Below are positions 25,601-42,388 of a stretch of DNA of 64,000 bases, piece after piece. The stretch comes from Parietaria judaica (taxonomy: Eukaryota > Streptophyta > Magnoliopsida > Rosales > Urticaceae): assembly GCA_954871525.1 (NCBI GenBank), contig OX940864.1, positions 3,094,001 to 3,158,000 on the forward strand, in the 5' to 3' direction. The translations under genes were made by a program, and so were the position numbers. How positions within the stretch are numbered: the first letter of the stretch is position 1; every line of letters begins with the position of its first letter. A model generated the notes under the pieces. It saw nothing but the letters and a program-made list of their open reading frames with translations. It made no database searches and was not told where the DNA came from.

Positions 25601-26068
25601 CGCAAAGGCCTCTGGTGCTTCTCGTCGTCTCACGAGCCTTGCTGCCTCGTCCATGGCGGAATCTGCTCCGTCGCCTCGTCGTTTTGCCTCGTCGAGGCCG
25701 ATGCGGTGCGACCACTCGTGAGGATCCTCGACGAGCCCAATTCTGACGCCGCCGAGGCAGCTCTTGAAGCACTGTTGACTCTGATCGAAGGCGACATGCT
25801 CCACGGAGGAAGCACGGTTCTCAACAACAACGACGCCATCAAACCGATAGTGAAGCTCCTCGGCTCGGCTTCTCTGGGGCTACAAGAGACAGCTCTTCGT
25901 GCTCTGGAGAGGATCTTCCAGATTCTCGAGTTCAAACAGAAGTACGGCGGGCTGGCACAGATGCCTCTGGTTGACCTGACGCAGCGAGGAAGCAGTGGCA
26001 TCAGGTCAAAGGCTGCGAGAATTCTCGCTCATCTGAACTTGATTCACGACCAGTCGTCGTTTTTCTGA
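22669..26068 (+). CDS. U-box/armadillo-repeat E3 ubiquitin ligase, PUB43/44-like
   Basis: E3 ubiquitin ligase expected to transfer ubiquitin from an E2 to bound targets. Exons 22669-23904, 23977-24280, 24479-24969 and 25073-26068 give 1008 residues; all junctions keep frame with GT-AG introns. Residues 1-250 form a helical U-box N-terminal domain. The U-box is at about 263-335 (LESFCCPITRDVMVDPVETS, then GNTLCPLT). Armadillo repeats fill 380-1000, including GGALAPLLELASQ and an HGGICSVASSFCLVEADAV segment typical of the PUB43/44 (SAUL1) clade. Arabidopsis PUB43/44 are shorter, about 800 residues, but proteins near 1000 residues annotated as U-box 44-like occur in other plants. The start is the first of two tandem ATG codons (MMAVD). 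The 3' end faces ECA2 tail to tail. Confidence 0.9.
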
Positions 26069-26784
26069 ACGAATTCCTTGCCCTCTTTGCGACCTTCAGC
26101 ATCGAGAGGTCGTTTATCTTCTTCCCGAGCAACGTTCGATCATGCTCGGAATCTTTGTGTGAAGAAGACATGTCTGAAGCTTTGACTGATTGGTAGTAGC
26201 TGTAAACGGCGCGGCACGCTGTCGGGTTAGCCGAGTTTAGACTAAATATCTTTTGAGCTTATATAGATATAGATATAAGTTCCATTCAAATTCTTTGCCA
26301 TTGAGGATTTATCAGTTTTTTTCCTCCATTATTTTTCATTATTTCCTGTATGTAATGGGTAAGTGTATATTTGTGAGAGGTGTTTTTACTATATAGTACA
26401 TAGTAACAAACTGTTATGCAACTTTGTATTCTATTGCCAATTTTTAATGGATCAATTCTTTTGGGACCTTTTTGTCCTTTCTTTCTTATATCAATTCTTT
26501 TTGTGAAATCTCATGTGTTTTCTTATTATTATGATATCGAGGAAAAAAAGGATAAGTTATGCAATTCCACAACTTATGCACTAAGCGATGTGCTATAAGA
26601 AGTTTCCGAGACTTCTATTTCTTTGAAGAATAAAAAACTGTTTACAATCGAAATTCTATTTCTTTGAAGAGCGTACTAATCTGTTTCTTTTACAGTAAAG
26701 TAAAAACAAATTGCCAATGTGCAATAGAAAAACGATCTACGAAAGAATTTTCTAAACGAATAAACGAAGGCGTGAATCTAGTTC
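26069..26784. other. Convergent 3' UTR region between U-box gene and ECA2
   Basis: 716 bp between two stop codons of converging genes. It must hold both 3' UTRs and both polyadenylation regions. T-rich and A-rich tracts are present but no single signal stands out. Confidence 0.6.
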
Positions 26785-30955
<4,171 letters not shown>

Positions 30956-32069
30956 TGAAGCTTCTAATTAGTGGCTTCAGAGATTTCGAATTGGAACAAA
31001 ACCCAGTTCAGTTTCAAAGCTTATGAAATATACACACATATATAGATACAGTGGGAAGCCACCCACTTCTTCAAACAGCCGAAAATGGCGTACCTGGTAG
31101 TAACAGACAAGTCTCTTGGCTTGTGAAGAGAGGAAACATGGAGAGGCTTGTCAAAGAAAAAAAGGAGAGATTGAACTGGACTTTGGCTTTTCAAAATTCT
31201 CAGTCTTCCAAGTGAGAGAGACTCAACAACGACAAGGAGACAAAGGAACTGCATTTACGGTTTTGCCCTCAGCGGTTAATTAGTGGAGTGTTTGGACGTG
31301 GGGATAGTGGGGTTTGACTTTTTTCCCGCCTTAATAATTTAGGCCGTACACGCTTCTTGTCCATTGGAATCTGTGCTAATTTTATTATTTATATTTCTTT
31401 TATTTTTTTTTCTTACTTTTTTTTTTGTATTACTTACTAATCTATGACCGTGCTGCCCGTACTGAACAGAACATATATATTTATTTTTTTATTTAATTAA
31501 AATAAAAGAGGTATTTTTATTTTATTTAATTAAAATTAAAAGAGGTATTTTTAGATAGATGCTATAATGATGCCAAATAGAAACAAATCGAATCATTGAA
31601 TGGTATTTAAATTTTTTTAGAATAATTTTTTAATGATACAAAAAATATTACTGTGAGTATTTAAAAAATTTCATTAATTATATATCATTAAATTTATCTT
31701 TATAGTATTGAATTTTTAAATTGATTCATTAAGAGGAAAAAGGCATAATTAACTCCCCTAATTAAATACACGAGTTTCTATTCTCAACGTATTTGTATTT
31801 GTAATAAGAAGAAGCACGCTTGGGACACGATAATTGATAGCTTTTTTGAGGAGCCCAATAAAAAGAAAGTCAAAATATATAAAAGAGTGAGTGGTGTAGA
31901 AAGACAATAAAAGCAGAGCTGTCAGTCAATCTTCCAAATCACTTATTTAATTTATTCTCTCATTTTGGTACCCCATTTTCCTGGAAAGTTCCTCTCAAAT
32001 ACTAATTATCATCACTAAACTAACATTATTTATACCATTAATTGACTCTTTTAATTTCATGACATTATT
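30956..32069. other. ECA2 upstream region and spacer
   Basis: 30956-31260 is the likely ECA2 5' UTR and proximal promoter. Beyond it is AT-rich spacer with a short duplication of an AAAAGAGGTATTTTT phrase at 31480-31550. No gene seen. Confidence 0.5.
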
Positions 32070-32858
32070 GTTCTGTGTAGGGGTGAATATTTTGTCACCG
32101 TTTCCCGGTTTCGTCCCGGTTCCGGTACCGGTTTAAGAAAAAAATAGAGAAATTGTGTTTAAAACCGGGGACCGGTACTTCCCAGTTCCCGATTTTCGAA
32201 ACCGTGAACCGGAACCGGGAACCAGAACTGTTTTTCCCGATTTTTGGTACCGGTTCCGGTTTATGTATTTTTATGTCGTTTTGGTTTAATATGTCATTTT
32301 GTTTTCTTTAGAATTATATGTCGTTTTTTACCATAAAAAAATTAGGGTTTATGCCTCATTCCTCATTCCTCTCTCTTGCTTGCGACTCTTCATCCCCCAC
32401 CTTCTCTCTGCTTTTGGTTTTTCCTCGTCCAGATTTGATTTCCTTCTGTGAAATATCTTTTATGGTTTATTCTATGTCAATTGCACCCCTTCGAAAGGCT
32501 TGATTTCCTCGCTTTCTTCTTTGATTTCGGTTTCTTTTCCTTCTCTCAAGTTTTTCTTTTTTTTCTTCGAATGATTCCAGTCCTCTTATGTGATTTCGGC
32601 GCTGCTTTCCTCCCGACTCCAGAGAAGTCGAACGTTTTACTCCCGGTTTTAGTCACGAATTATATCACGATTTTTTTCACGATTCTCTCACGAATTTTTC
32701 CCGGTCCCGGTTCCGGTTCCAGTTTTCAAAAAAAAAAAGGAAATATACAATTGGAACCGGGAACCGGTACCAAGAAAAAAAATCCCGAATTTTTTAGATA
32801 GGTACCAAAAAATAAAAATATACCGGTTCCCGGTTCCGCTTTCACCCCTAGTTCTGTG
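32070..32858. mobile_element. hAT-type MITE, TAGGGGTGA group, TSD GTTCTGTG
   Basis: Element 32078-32850 (773 bp). Perfect 8 bp repeats GTTCTGTG at 32070-32077 and 32851-32858. Left end TAGGGGTGAATAT; right end read inward TAGGGGTGAAAGCGG. Both arms are filled with CCGGTTCCGGTACCGG-like words (32095-32265 and 32695-32840). The middle contains ordinary sequence with a CTTTCTTC-rich stretch that yields spurious ORFs. No transposase. Confidence 0.92.
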
Positions 32859-34131
32859 GTTGCATTTGCACTATATTCATATCATATACTAGTAAAATTA
32901 GAGTGGGAATTTAGGCTCCGTGTTCGGTTAAACTAAAAAATAAACAAAAAAAAAGTATCCCGAGTCTAAATTATTTTTTCCGTATTTTTTAACTTTAGAA
33001 GAAAATAAAATGTTTTAAAGCGCTCTGGCAAGACTTGTGAAGCCCGAGTGTAATCAGAACCGGAGAGGCTCGGCGACGGTTATCCACCGCTGGAATATCC
33101 AGCTCTAGATTCTCCGGAAATTATTAAAATTAAAACAAACACAATTATTTGGAACTTGGAAAGAGAAGGTAAAGACGACAACAATAATTTTGTATTTTTT
33201 ATTTTTAAGCTAAGGTATTGCATTGATTAGAAGGGAATTAAATCCCGATCAGTACATGAAACAAGCCAATCGAGGCAATGTAAACCCAAAAGTCGGACCT
33301 TAAAATGGAAAGGTGAGTTTTAGTGATACAATTCGCCGACTCGTTACAAGATCTTGGGATCCATAGTGTACCACTTCTAAGAATGGACAACAATAAAATT
33401 GTTGATAGTTGATACTGCTATTCAACATTTTGATTCACTTTAGGCTTTTTGCCATAAATACGACTTAATTTTTTGCTGGATTTGGTTGATTTCATTACTT
33501 CAATATATTATGACAATATGACATTGACATTATATATATATAATATAATTAAAACACAACAACTTTTCTAAGTGATGGGCTCATGGGTTGGTAGTTCACT
33601 TCATCCATTCAAACTTTCTCCAACCACTCAAATTTTCCATATTTGTTGTCCCTTAACAATTTCTACATTGATGATATTTTACTTATTTTCTATGAGAATA
33701 GATAAATAATATTTAATATAGTTTGTTGATAATTTACATTTATAAAGTATAGCATTTCATAACATTATTATAGAAAAAACAATTGGGATTGTTCCTTTTA
33801 TGAATTTATAATTAAAACTTGAAAATGTAGTCATGTAGTATATAACTATGTAGACATATCGAACATAATTATTCGTTCATTCCCTTTATTTTTATGTGGG
33901 AACTGGGAAGCACGTTATTCTTCATATTTTCGTGGGTTTTTTCTTTTCATATTTCATTCGAATAAATATACCAGATTATTAGTTTTTTTGTTATATAAAA
34001 AAACTATTTGCTGAATTGTCTATTCTGGTCATCTGGTGTACCGTGTACCTACCTCCAACAAAAAAAAGTGATTCGTGCCTTCGTGGAAGTGTTTTGTCCC
34101 CAAAGCTAGTATTTCAAATAATATATATACC
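32859..34131. other. AT-rich spacer
   Basis: No gene. 33020-33110 is a small less AT-rich patch (GGCTCGGCGACGG) without ORF support. The rest is AT-rich DNA with short homopolymers. Confidence 0.5.
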
Positions 34132-34586
34132 GGGTTAATGACGGCAAAAATACCCAAAGTTTGGTCAAAGAACCTCTCGTGTACCCAAAGTTTAAAAGTG
34201 GTGGCAAAAATACCCAAAGTCGAATTTGGGGAGTTGACCACTCCATTCTCGTAACGCCGTTAACTCTGGCCACGTGGACAAACGTGGGTTGCTGACATAA
34301 TAATTTTTGCCACGTGAACGAGCCCACATCAGCCTCGTTTACGACAAAACAAGGAATTAAACCCCTAATTAATACTATTTAACACAACTAATTGAACCTC
34401 TAATTATTACACTTAACAAAACAGATTTGTCCACGTGGCCAGAATTAACAGGTAAGTTAACGGCGTTACGAGAATGGAGTGGTCAACTCCCCAAATGTAA
34501 CTTTGGGTATTTTTGCCACCACTTTTAAACTTTGGGTACACGAGGGGTTTTTTACCAAACTTTGGGTATTTTTGCCGTCATTAACC
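34132..34586. mobile_element. Foldback MITE, GGGTTAATGACGG terminus
   Basis: A 455 bp element with long inverted arms. The left arm (34132-34290) begins GGGTTAATGACGGCAAAAA and the right arm (34400-34586) is its reverse complement with few differences. Within each arm the word TACCCAAAG recurs three times. It inserted into an (AT)n tract, so the target duplication cannot be fixed; ATATATATA on both sides is compatible with a 9 bp duplication. No coding content. The window start holds another copy. Confidence 0.8.
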
Positions 34587-36228
34587 ATATATATATATAT
34601 TATTTTGTATGTATGTTGAGAAAAATAACTGCTATAGGGATAACAGCGGTTAAAGTATCAAACTTTCACCACTTGTGTTAATAAAAGTCCAAACCGAGTT
34701 AATAGCAACAATAGTAGCCAAATGCGACAAATGTGTGTCCAATAACAACTTCATCCACTAAGCTCTAATGTTCGTTAGTATCTTGCCACGTCAAACCCTA
34801 ATTCTTGGCGTTTTGCACACATGACAATACCATGATACCAACGGACGTTAGAGAAGAGTGGATGAAATTGGTATTGGACACACATTTGTTGCATTTGGCT
34901 ACTATTGCCTCTATTAATTTAGTTTGAACCTTTAATCATGTTAGCTAGACTCGGGACCATACAAAAGTATTATTTTATCGAAATTATTAATTTATCGAGT
35001 AGTAATTAGCGAGGTTCTATTGTATCCTAAGAATAATTATGCTTGGGATTATCTTTCATCTTTGTCATTGGGTGCGTTTGACACTACTTATTTAGCTATG
35101 TTTTTGTTTTAAAAATAAACAAAACTATTTTTCATGTGTTTGGCAAAACTGTTTTTATAAACACACAACAACGATTTTAATTTTTTGTACATGAGTAGTA
35201 AAAGCTATGATTCATAGCTTTTAGTTTTTTCTAAAAACAAACACATTTTTTAGTCTTCTTACCCTAAATGTGTTTATTTTACTAAACGCTAAATCAACTT
35301 TTGTTACCAACAACAACCGTTTTATATATAATTTACCAAACACTTGTTAGTTATATATATAACAAAGATATATCAAATATTGTCATTATTTTTCAAGTTT
35401 TCCTCTCCATGCCTTGCTTGTTTAGTTAAATGTAATCCTTTTCATGGGTTTATTAGGGAAATGCCCTTTTTAAAAAAATTACCCAAAGCTATCCGTTTTA
35501 TAAAGGTAAAATGGGTAGTTTTGGATAACTTTTATAATTTTTTGTACAAAATGAGTATTTTGTATAATTTTTTTTATTACTATTACAATTAAACTGCATA
35601 AATATCAATTACTTGATAAAAATGTCAAATTAATTTGTGTGTTTAATTTCAAGACCTATATATAAAAAAAATAAGTTCCACGAGAGGTTGATTTATATTC
35701 GGTAGTACGGGTACATAGACACGGGTAGTTCGTCGCTTTAACTAGCTGTTTTTTTTATTACATAAATTTCATAGTTCTTAAATACATGATATAGTTATTT
35801 TACTTACATTCTCAAATGTTTTTTTGTCGTCGCACCATTGCTCCGCCAGTAATTACTTAAATAAAGAAGGATAAATGGTCATTTTTTTTATTTGAAAGAA
35901 AGACGAGCCTCATTATACCATCACAAACAAGTGCGAACATGAAGAGTCCGAGTCTTTATTAAACCATCCGAGTCCTCCAAACGAAAAGAGTATCCACATC
36001 AAATTATTCTTTTCAACAGCCAAGCGAGTGTCCCAAACAAGAGCCGGGATTCCCCTTGGTACGCAAAGACTCCTGTGTACAGCACGAAGGCCCATTATAT
36101 ATAGTATTTTGTGTGTACAGCAACAAAGTTCAATTCAGGCCCAAATCAAAGAAAGACCCATTACACTTCTATTCGGGATTTATTAAGAATTGGGCTTTCT
36201 TGAAACTTGAAAGAGTGTGAAACGCATC
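34587..36228. other. AT-rich spacer
   Basis: No gene identified. A minus-strand ORF at 35913-36095 encodes a segment around ALVWDTRLAVEKNNLMWILF that could be a degraded retroelement piece, but I cannot assign it. Flanking DNA is AT-rich. Confidence 0.4.
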
Positions 36229-36812
36229 AATTAGTAATGGTGAAACCGGGTCGGGTACCTTTTTTTTTGTTTTTGTTTTAGGTGCCCGGTACCCGAAATC
36301 CGGGTATCTAATTTTTGATACCCGGATCCGGTACCCGGTTTTGAAATCGGATTCGGGTTTTAACCCGGATCCGTTTGTTTTTTTAATTTTTTTTAAAATA
36401 TATTATCTCAAAATAAGCATTGTCTCATAAATAAAAACATATATCCATTGTCTTAAAATTAAAATGCATAACAAAACATAGTCTCGCGTTTTTTTTTTCG
36501 TTTCCGCCATCATTTTTTCGTTCCGCGCATCAAGCATCATCAACATCAATTGTAAACATATGATATGACAATAATAAAAAAAAGTATTACAAGTCAAAGA
36601 AACATGAGATAAAATTAATTAAATAAAATTAAAGGAAAATAAAATAATTAAAAAAAACGGGTATTAAACCGGGTACCGGGTACCCGGTTTTTATTATTTC
36701 AATACCCGGTACCCGAACCCGGTTTTAAAACCGGGTACCCGGAATCCGGAATCCGGATCCGGATTCGGCTTTTTACCCGGTTGTCGGGTTTTATTTTCAC
36801 CCCTAATTAGTA
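36229..36812. mobile_element. hAT-type MITE, TAGGGGTGA group, TSD AATTAGTA
   Basis: Element about 36237-36804 (568 bp). 8 bp repeats AATTAGTA at 36229-36236 and 36805-36812. The right end read inward is AGGGGTGAAAATAAAACCC; the left end is a mutated ATGGTGAAACC. The arms are filled with GGGTACCCGG and CCGGATCCGG words (36245-36375 and 36655-36790). No coding capacity. Confidence 0.8.
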
Positions 36813-37210
36813 TACAATTATATTAAAAATTGTAACGGCATAAGTATCTAGTATATCAAATCTCACAATTTCTAAGCAATAAACGTGTCATCTAACCTTA
36901 AGATAGAAGGCTGGCCAGCTAAAAAAAAAAAAAAGAATCACAAAAAGAAGAAGAAGAACGTAAATCCATTTTTTTCACTATTGAAGTTTTCAATGCTTTT
37001 AATTTTTTTGCAGTAAAAATTCTCAATGTTTAATTTTTTATCAACAAAATTTTAGAGGTATAGTTAAATCTTGAATACATGTCAATTTGGAGACAGAGAA
37101 TTTTGTTAATCACGACACGTTAAAATTTTTGTCGAATAAAGTAAAAAAGTGGCTAAAATTTTAGTAAAAAGTAATATAGTGTACATCAATAATTTTGGCC
37201 AAAAAAAAAA
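36813..37210. other. AT-rich spacer
   Basis: No gene. Poly-A tracts at 36921-36934 and 37201-37210; the latter is the insertion point of the next element. Confidence 0.5.
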
Positions 37211-38608
37211 GGGAAAATTACGGCAAAAATACCCAACCTTTGTTCAAACTGCCTCCCGTGTACCCAACCTTTAAAACTGGCGGCAAAAATACCCAACCTG
37301 CGTTGACTGTGACTCTGGCATAAAAACATTAATTTTTCCGTTAACATCCCTTATGTGGCCGTTAGCGGCAAAAATACCCAACCTTTTTTTTTTAAAAAAA
37401 ACATTTTTTAATTTTCTTAATTTATATTTTTTTTACTTGATTAGTGATAATTACTTGAATTTCAAATACATGGAATAACACAAAAGTTAGTCAAAACATC
37501 AATTGATTTCTTAATGTGTTTGTATAAGCTACATTTGTTGATAAAAGTCTTATTATTATGAGAAATTTTAAACACAATGTTACGCGTATTTAAGTAATTG
37601 ATTTTTAATAAATTAATAAAAGGAAAGTTATATAATTAATTTTTCTTTTTATTAAATAAAGTCAATTTTAGCCCGAGATATTCATCGGAAGTCCGTTTTC
37701 GCGAAATAAAGTGTCTAGATGTTTCCAGAAATATCAAGATACTCAAAAAGTCATTAAGTTTGCAAGAAATAGTCACAGAACGCTCCCGAAACCCTTAAAG
37801 TGGGCCAGGAGCACCTAAGGCGGTCCCACATGCCCCACACGATCCACCACACGTCTCCTGCCCCTCCTCACGCGCCCTCAGAAGGGCTTACGTCAGTCTG
37901 ATGGCGTAAGCAGAGGCACGGGTGTGAGTTTTCATTGTGTTTCATAGCTTCCTTCGGCACTATTCATATTTCTTAGCAGCGTATTTAAGGGTACGGATTT
38001 TAATGGATCCCAAGGGAGGTCTTTTAGCCAACTATTACTAATCAAGCTTATTGATTATTGATAATTTTTTTTACTGGTATATATTCTTAAGCCATTTTTT
38101 TTCCAATACGGAGACATTGATTGAACTACCCATATCCGGATTCGGTTGTCTGGGTATCCGAAAATCACTACCCGTATCCCAATACGGAAATCCAGATACC
38201 TATTTTCAAAACCATGTTCAAATTACTTAAAATACCCGTAACATTATGTATAAAATTTCTCATAATAATAAGATTTTTATTACCAAATGTAGCTTATACA
38301 AGCACATTAAGAAATCAATTGATGTTTTGACTAACTTTTGTGTTATTCCATGTATTTGGAATTCAAGTAATTATCACTAATCAAGTAAAAAAAATATAAA
38401 TTAAAAAAATTAAAAAATGTTTTTTTTTTTTAAAAGGTTGGGTATTTTTGCCGCTAACGGCCACATGAGGGGTGTTAACGAAAAAATTAACGTTTTTATG
38501 CCAGAGTCACAGTCAACGCAGGTTGGGTATTTTTGCAGCCAGTTTTAAAGGTTGGGTACACGGGAGGCAGTTTGACCAAAGGTTGGGTATTTTTGCCGTA
38601 ATTTTCCC
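37211..38608. mobile_element. Long-TIR element, 1.4 kb (Mutator-like or unclassified), non-autonomous
   Basis: The inverted arms are about 370 bp long (37211-37590 and 38225-38608), reading inward GGGAAAATTACGGCAAAAA with three TACCCAACC words in the first 100 bp. The core (37600-38220) differs in character: 37770-37930 is GC-richer (CCCACATGCCCCACACGATC) and 38120-38215 holds a TATCCGGATTCGG-type fragment. It inserted in a poly-A run, so the target duplication is ambiguous. Long TIRs around a foreign core recall Mutator-like elements, but no transposase is present. Confidence 0.75.
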
Positions 38609-38764
38609 ATAAAAAAAGAGTTTGTGTTACTAAAAATAAAAATATTTGGTGTTTATGCCGCTATCAACTCTTGTTATAAATGATTAATGTAAGGAATATT
38701 GTCGACCATCAAAATAAATTAGGGAGTAAGGTTGTGAATTGTATGACTTTACGAACAACGACAC

Positions 38765-39135
38765 TAATTATATATCGTCGTCTCCAATTCTCCCATTATT
38801 CTCTCTCTCTATCTCTCTCTCACTCTCTCTGTCTCTGTGTCATTCTAGGGTTTCTGAGACGAAGCATTCAAGGTACTCCCTCTCTCTCTCTCTCTCTCTC
38901 TCTCTAGAGCTGTGAGGTATGAAATTAACGCGATTACACGGATTCTTTGTTTTGTTTGTTTCACCGGAAGATGAAATTAGCGGAATATGCAATTCCAGTA
39001 GAGATTGGAATATGCAAAATCATGTATTAGAATCGCATGTTATATGTGAAAGTGAGTGATTTTGGTTCGTCTCGCAACGTATTTTTGTGGTATTTTCTTC
39101 ATTATCTGCTGTGGATATTATCGCAGCTGTGGAAA
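38765..39135 (+). other. Probable 5' leader and leader intron of the RS31-type gene
   Basis: A CT-rich leader at about 38795-38872 ends in ATTCAAG before a GT at 38873. A plausible leader intron runs to the AG at 39125-39126, placing ATG 39136 ten bases into the next exon. The intron begins with a (CT)n tract at about 38878-38905. Leader introns are usual in plant SR genes. Read by eye without transcript data. Confidence 0.6.
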
Positions 39136-42100
39136 ATGAGGCCGATATTTGTTGGGAACTTTGAGTACGACACTCGCCAGTCGGAGCTGGAACGAGCTTT
39201 CTCCAAATACGGCAGAGTCGACCGGGTCGACATGAAATCTGGTAAATATATGGATGATTTTTCGGTTTCTATAAGTTTTGCATGTTATAGCGAAATATTC
39301 TGTCATCGGTTGTTAGAACACGCAAGGATTCTGCGTTACAGAAGCTGATTCGTGACTGGTTCGTCATTGGTTAATAACATTTGAGCTCTCTTTATATTGC
39401 CGTTTTGACGGTTTAGGACTGTAGGTGGTTTACCTCATTGTTCTCCAACATTGGGAGTGAAACTGTGCTTTCTTTTCCAAGTTGAATATGCTATTCTATA
39501 GCCTGATTATAATTCTATTTCTGTTGTCTTTTTTTCTTACAAAAAGATTTGAAGTAATTATGTCTAGTGATTAGTGCTGTTCTGTCTTTCAGTGCGAATA
39601 GGGTTTTCTTAGGATACCGCATTAACGGGCGGATGTAACTGGTCATAGACATTAGAGTAGATGTTACCAGTTACGGCATAATTTAATTACTAGATGATCC
39701 ATTTTTTTTTTAACTATATGTTTGGACTTTCCAAATATCATATGCTACTATCTGATGCATCGACGGACTTATATGCTGCATCAAGGATGCTTTTAGTTGT
39801 CTGTGTTTCGAGCTGACTAATTTGACTATGTTGTTAAGTGAAGAAATTAAGGATTTTGATCATTTTATTGGAAAAAAATTGTCAAAATGATAATAACGAA
39901 GATATTCTGTATTAACAACACGTCGTGTCTGGATTTATCATTACACTTGTAATGTGTAAATCCTTGTCTTTTACCTAGCTGGAGAGGAATCAGCAGAGAA
40001 AAAAATTCTCTTTATTTGGAGAAAAAACTCCATTTTAAGTGTTTCTTTTGACGCAGGGTGTTCTTCTAGGTGAATATGAGCCGAGCTTCTTTCTGGGCTC
40101 GCCAATTTCTGTTCCAATAAATTTCTTCACTTCAAACAAAGTTGCCGTTTTACAAGAACGGCTATAATGGAATTAATGAACTTTTATGCCATGCCATTTT
40201 ACAAGAATGGCACTCCAATTGTTCATATGGGACTAATGAATTCTGGCCATGCCTCATCGAAACATGTCATGCCTCGCTTGCCATGCCTTCCATTTCTGAA
40301 CTTGTGCGGTCTGAATGGTGAAGCATGCTTAGCAATGACTTCTCAGAAATGAAACTTTCGGTTATAGATTTAATATGCAACATCATGATTTAGTTCCTCA
40401 TCCAACGACTCTACAGTGCATCAGCCCTTCACATATATGCAGGTGTTGTATTTTCTTTAGTTTGTGTTAGGGTAAACAGATATCGATGCTGGTGTGAGTA
40501 GATGACAAGAATACCCCTACTTCCTCTTCTTCTTTTTTACTGTTTGTTTTTCCTAGGTTTTGCTTTTGTCTATTTTGAGGACGAGAGAGATGCTGAAGAT
40601 GCTATCCGAGCTCTGGACAATCGGCCATTTGGATACGACAAGCGTAGGCTATCTGTTGAATGGGCCAAGGTGCCTTTTTTTTTCATTCAAATTATTTGTA
40701 CATTAATCTTCGGATACTACTGCTTTTTTGAATAATTGGCTTTAATGTTATGAGGAATTTTAATTTCTCAGGGTGAACGTGGTCGCCACCGAGATGGGCC
40801 CAAGTCAAACCAGAGGCCCACTAAAACCTTGTTTGTTATCAACTTTGATCCTCTCCGCACCAGAGTTCGTGATATTGAAAAGCACTTTGAACCTTATGGG
40901 AAGATCAATCATGTAAGGATCCGAAGGAACTTTGCTTTTGTTCAGTTCGAGACTCAGGAGGAGGCTACCAAAGCACTTGAGTGCACACACATGAGGTAAA
41001 TAAATTTTTTAATTTCGTCATGACGTTACTCTTACGAAACTACTTAGAAGGTACGATATAGAATTTTTATGTAAAATCTGTAATAAACTTAATTTTTGAC
41101 AATAATAATATGTAAAATTTATTTCCTAAATACCTAGTCTAGATCAATTCTAGGATTGTAAATATATTTTTCTCTAAACTATATCATTTAATTCTAGATA
41201 TTCTAGAATGTTTTCATCAACGCTTGATAGACAAATACCACACAAAATAAAAATAATATCGTCGATGAAATCAATCCGTGGTTATGTATCAAAACATGAT
41301 ATTACTTCTAGACAACACATAAAACAACAGATAGGATATGGTATCTCACAAATAATATCAGATATTACACATATGCCAGAATCTAGATGCCCCTCAACTA
41401 ATTTACTAATTTACATCAATTTATTCGTATTTTCAAAATATATATATATATTCAGTCGATGCACTAATTAAGCGTTATCTCGCACTTGCAGTAAAATTCT
41501 TGACAGGGTGGTTTCTGTGGAGTATGCTTTGAAGGATGACGATGAGAGAGGTGACAGCCCTAGAAGAGGCGGGTATGGGGACAATCGTTACAGTGGTGGA
41601 AGGTCACCTAGCCCTGCTTATGGCCGACGTCCGAGTCCGGACTATGGACGGCGTCCAAGTCCGGACTATGGCCGGCGTCCAAGTCCCGACTATGGCCGGC
41701 GTCCGAGTCCCGACTATGGCCGGCGTCCAAGTCCCGACTATGGCCGTCCTCGCAGCCCCGGTTATGATCGCTACAATGGCCATGGTCCCGCTTATGAGCG
41801 CCGCAGAAGTCCCGATTATGGAAGGAACCCTAGCCCTGCATATGGCAGATACCGCAGGTTTGAATTTTCTCAGTGTCTTTGAGATGAGTTTGTTATGTAT
41901 GATTTTTTCTCTTCTGGATTGTAGCCTTGAATAATTTTCACTTGTTTATTAGATTAGTTATTGCTTTGAATCGTGTACGTCGTGAATTCTAAATTGTAGT
42001 CTCGTATCTCCCCAATCGTAGCCTTAAATTGTATTTTCTTCTGTCTAATTGCAGCCTTTACTTATATTTTCTTGTGTCTAATTCTATTTTATTTAATCGT

Positions 42101-42388
42101 AGTATCTTACGTATCTAATCGTACTCATTAAATTGTATATTCTTATGTCTCTAATCATAACTTCTAATCGTATTTGATCTCCACTCTCTAGTCGTATGCT
42201 TAACTCGTATTTTCTTATGTCACTCGAAAACCGTATATTCTTATATCAACTGAAAATCATATTTTCTTTTGTCCTGCTTTTAATTTTAGCATATAATTGT
42301 GTTTTCTTATGTCTTTATTTGTTGCCGTAAATTGTTTATATCTTTTTCTGATTACAGCCGCTCACCCGTTCCCTGGAGATCGCCGTGA
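39136..42388 (+). CDS. RS31: Arginine/serine-rich splicing factor, RS31 type
   Basis: Nuclear plant-specific SR protein with two RRMs that guides splice-site choice. Coding exons 39136-39241, 40557-40669, 40772-40995, 41492-41857 and 42358-42388 give 279 residues (Arabidopsis RS31 is about 264). RRM1 begins [20 protein letters not shown] (RNP2 is IFVGNF) and continues [20 protein letters not shown] (RNP1). RRM2 has [13 protein letters not shown] and [17 protein letters not shown]. The tail from [11 protein letters not shown] is an RS region made largely of RRPSPDYG repeats and ends [10 protein letters not shown]. The first coding intron is unusually long (1315 bp), as in Arabidopsis RS31, where the corresponding long intron is alternatively spliced. 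It is followed by the convergent KIC-like gene. Confidence 0.94.
41625..41744 (+). repeat. 24 bp coding minisatellite in the RS31 tail
   Basis: Five in-frame 24 bp units, each encoding RRPSPDYG, differing mostly at synonymous sites (CGTCCAAGT or CGTCCGAGT, CCGGAC or CCCGAC). Repeat copy number sets the length of the RS domain. Confidence 0.9.

Noticed and set aside
32318..32801. Plus-strand ORFs with Phe/Ser-rich products
   Set aside because: They lie in the interior of the MITE at 32078-32850 and have no domain features.
35913..36095. Possible degraded retroelement ORF on the minus strand
   Set aside because: Only about 60 codons with no diagnostic motif; noted in the spacer entry but not called as a gene or element.
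38878..38905. CRISPR-like or regulatory reading of the (CT)n tract
   Set aside because: It is a simple dinucleotide repeat in a plant leader intron; no repeat-spacer structure exists anywhere in the window.
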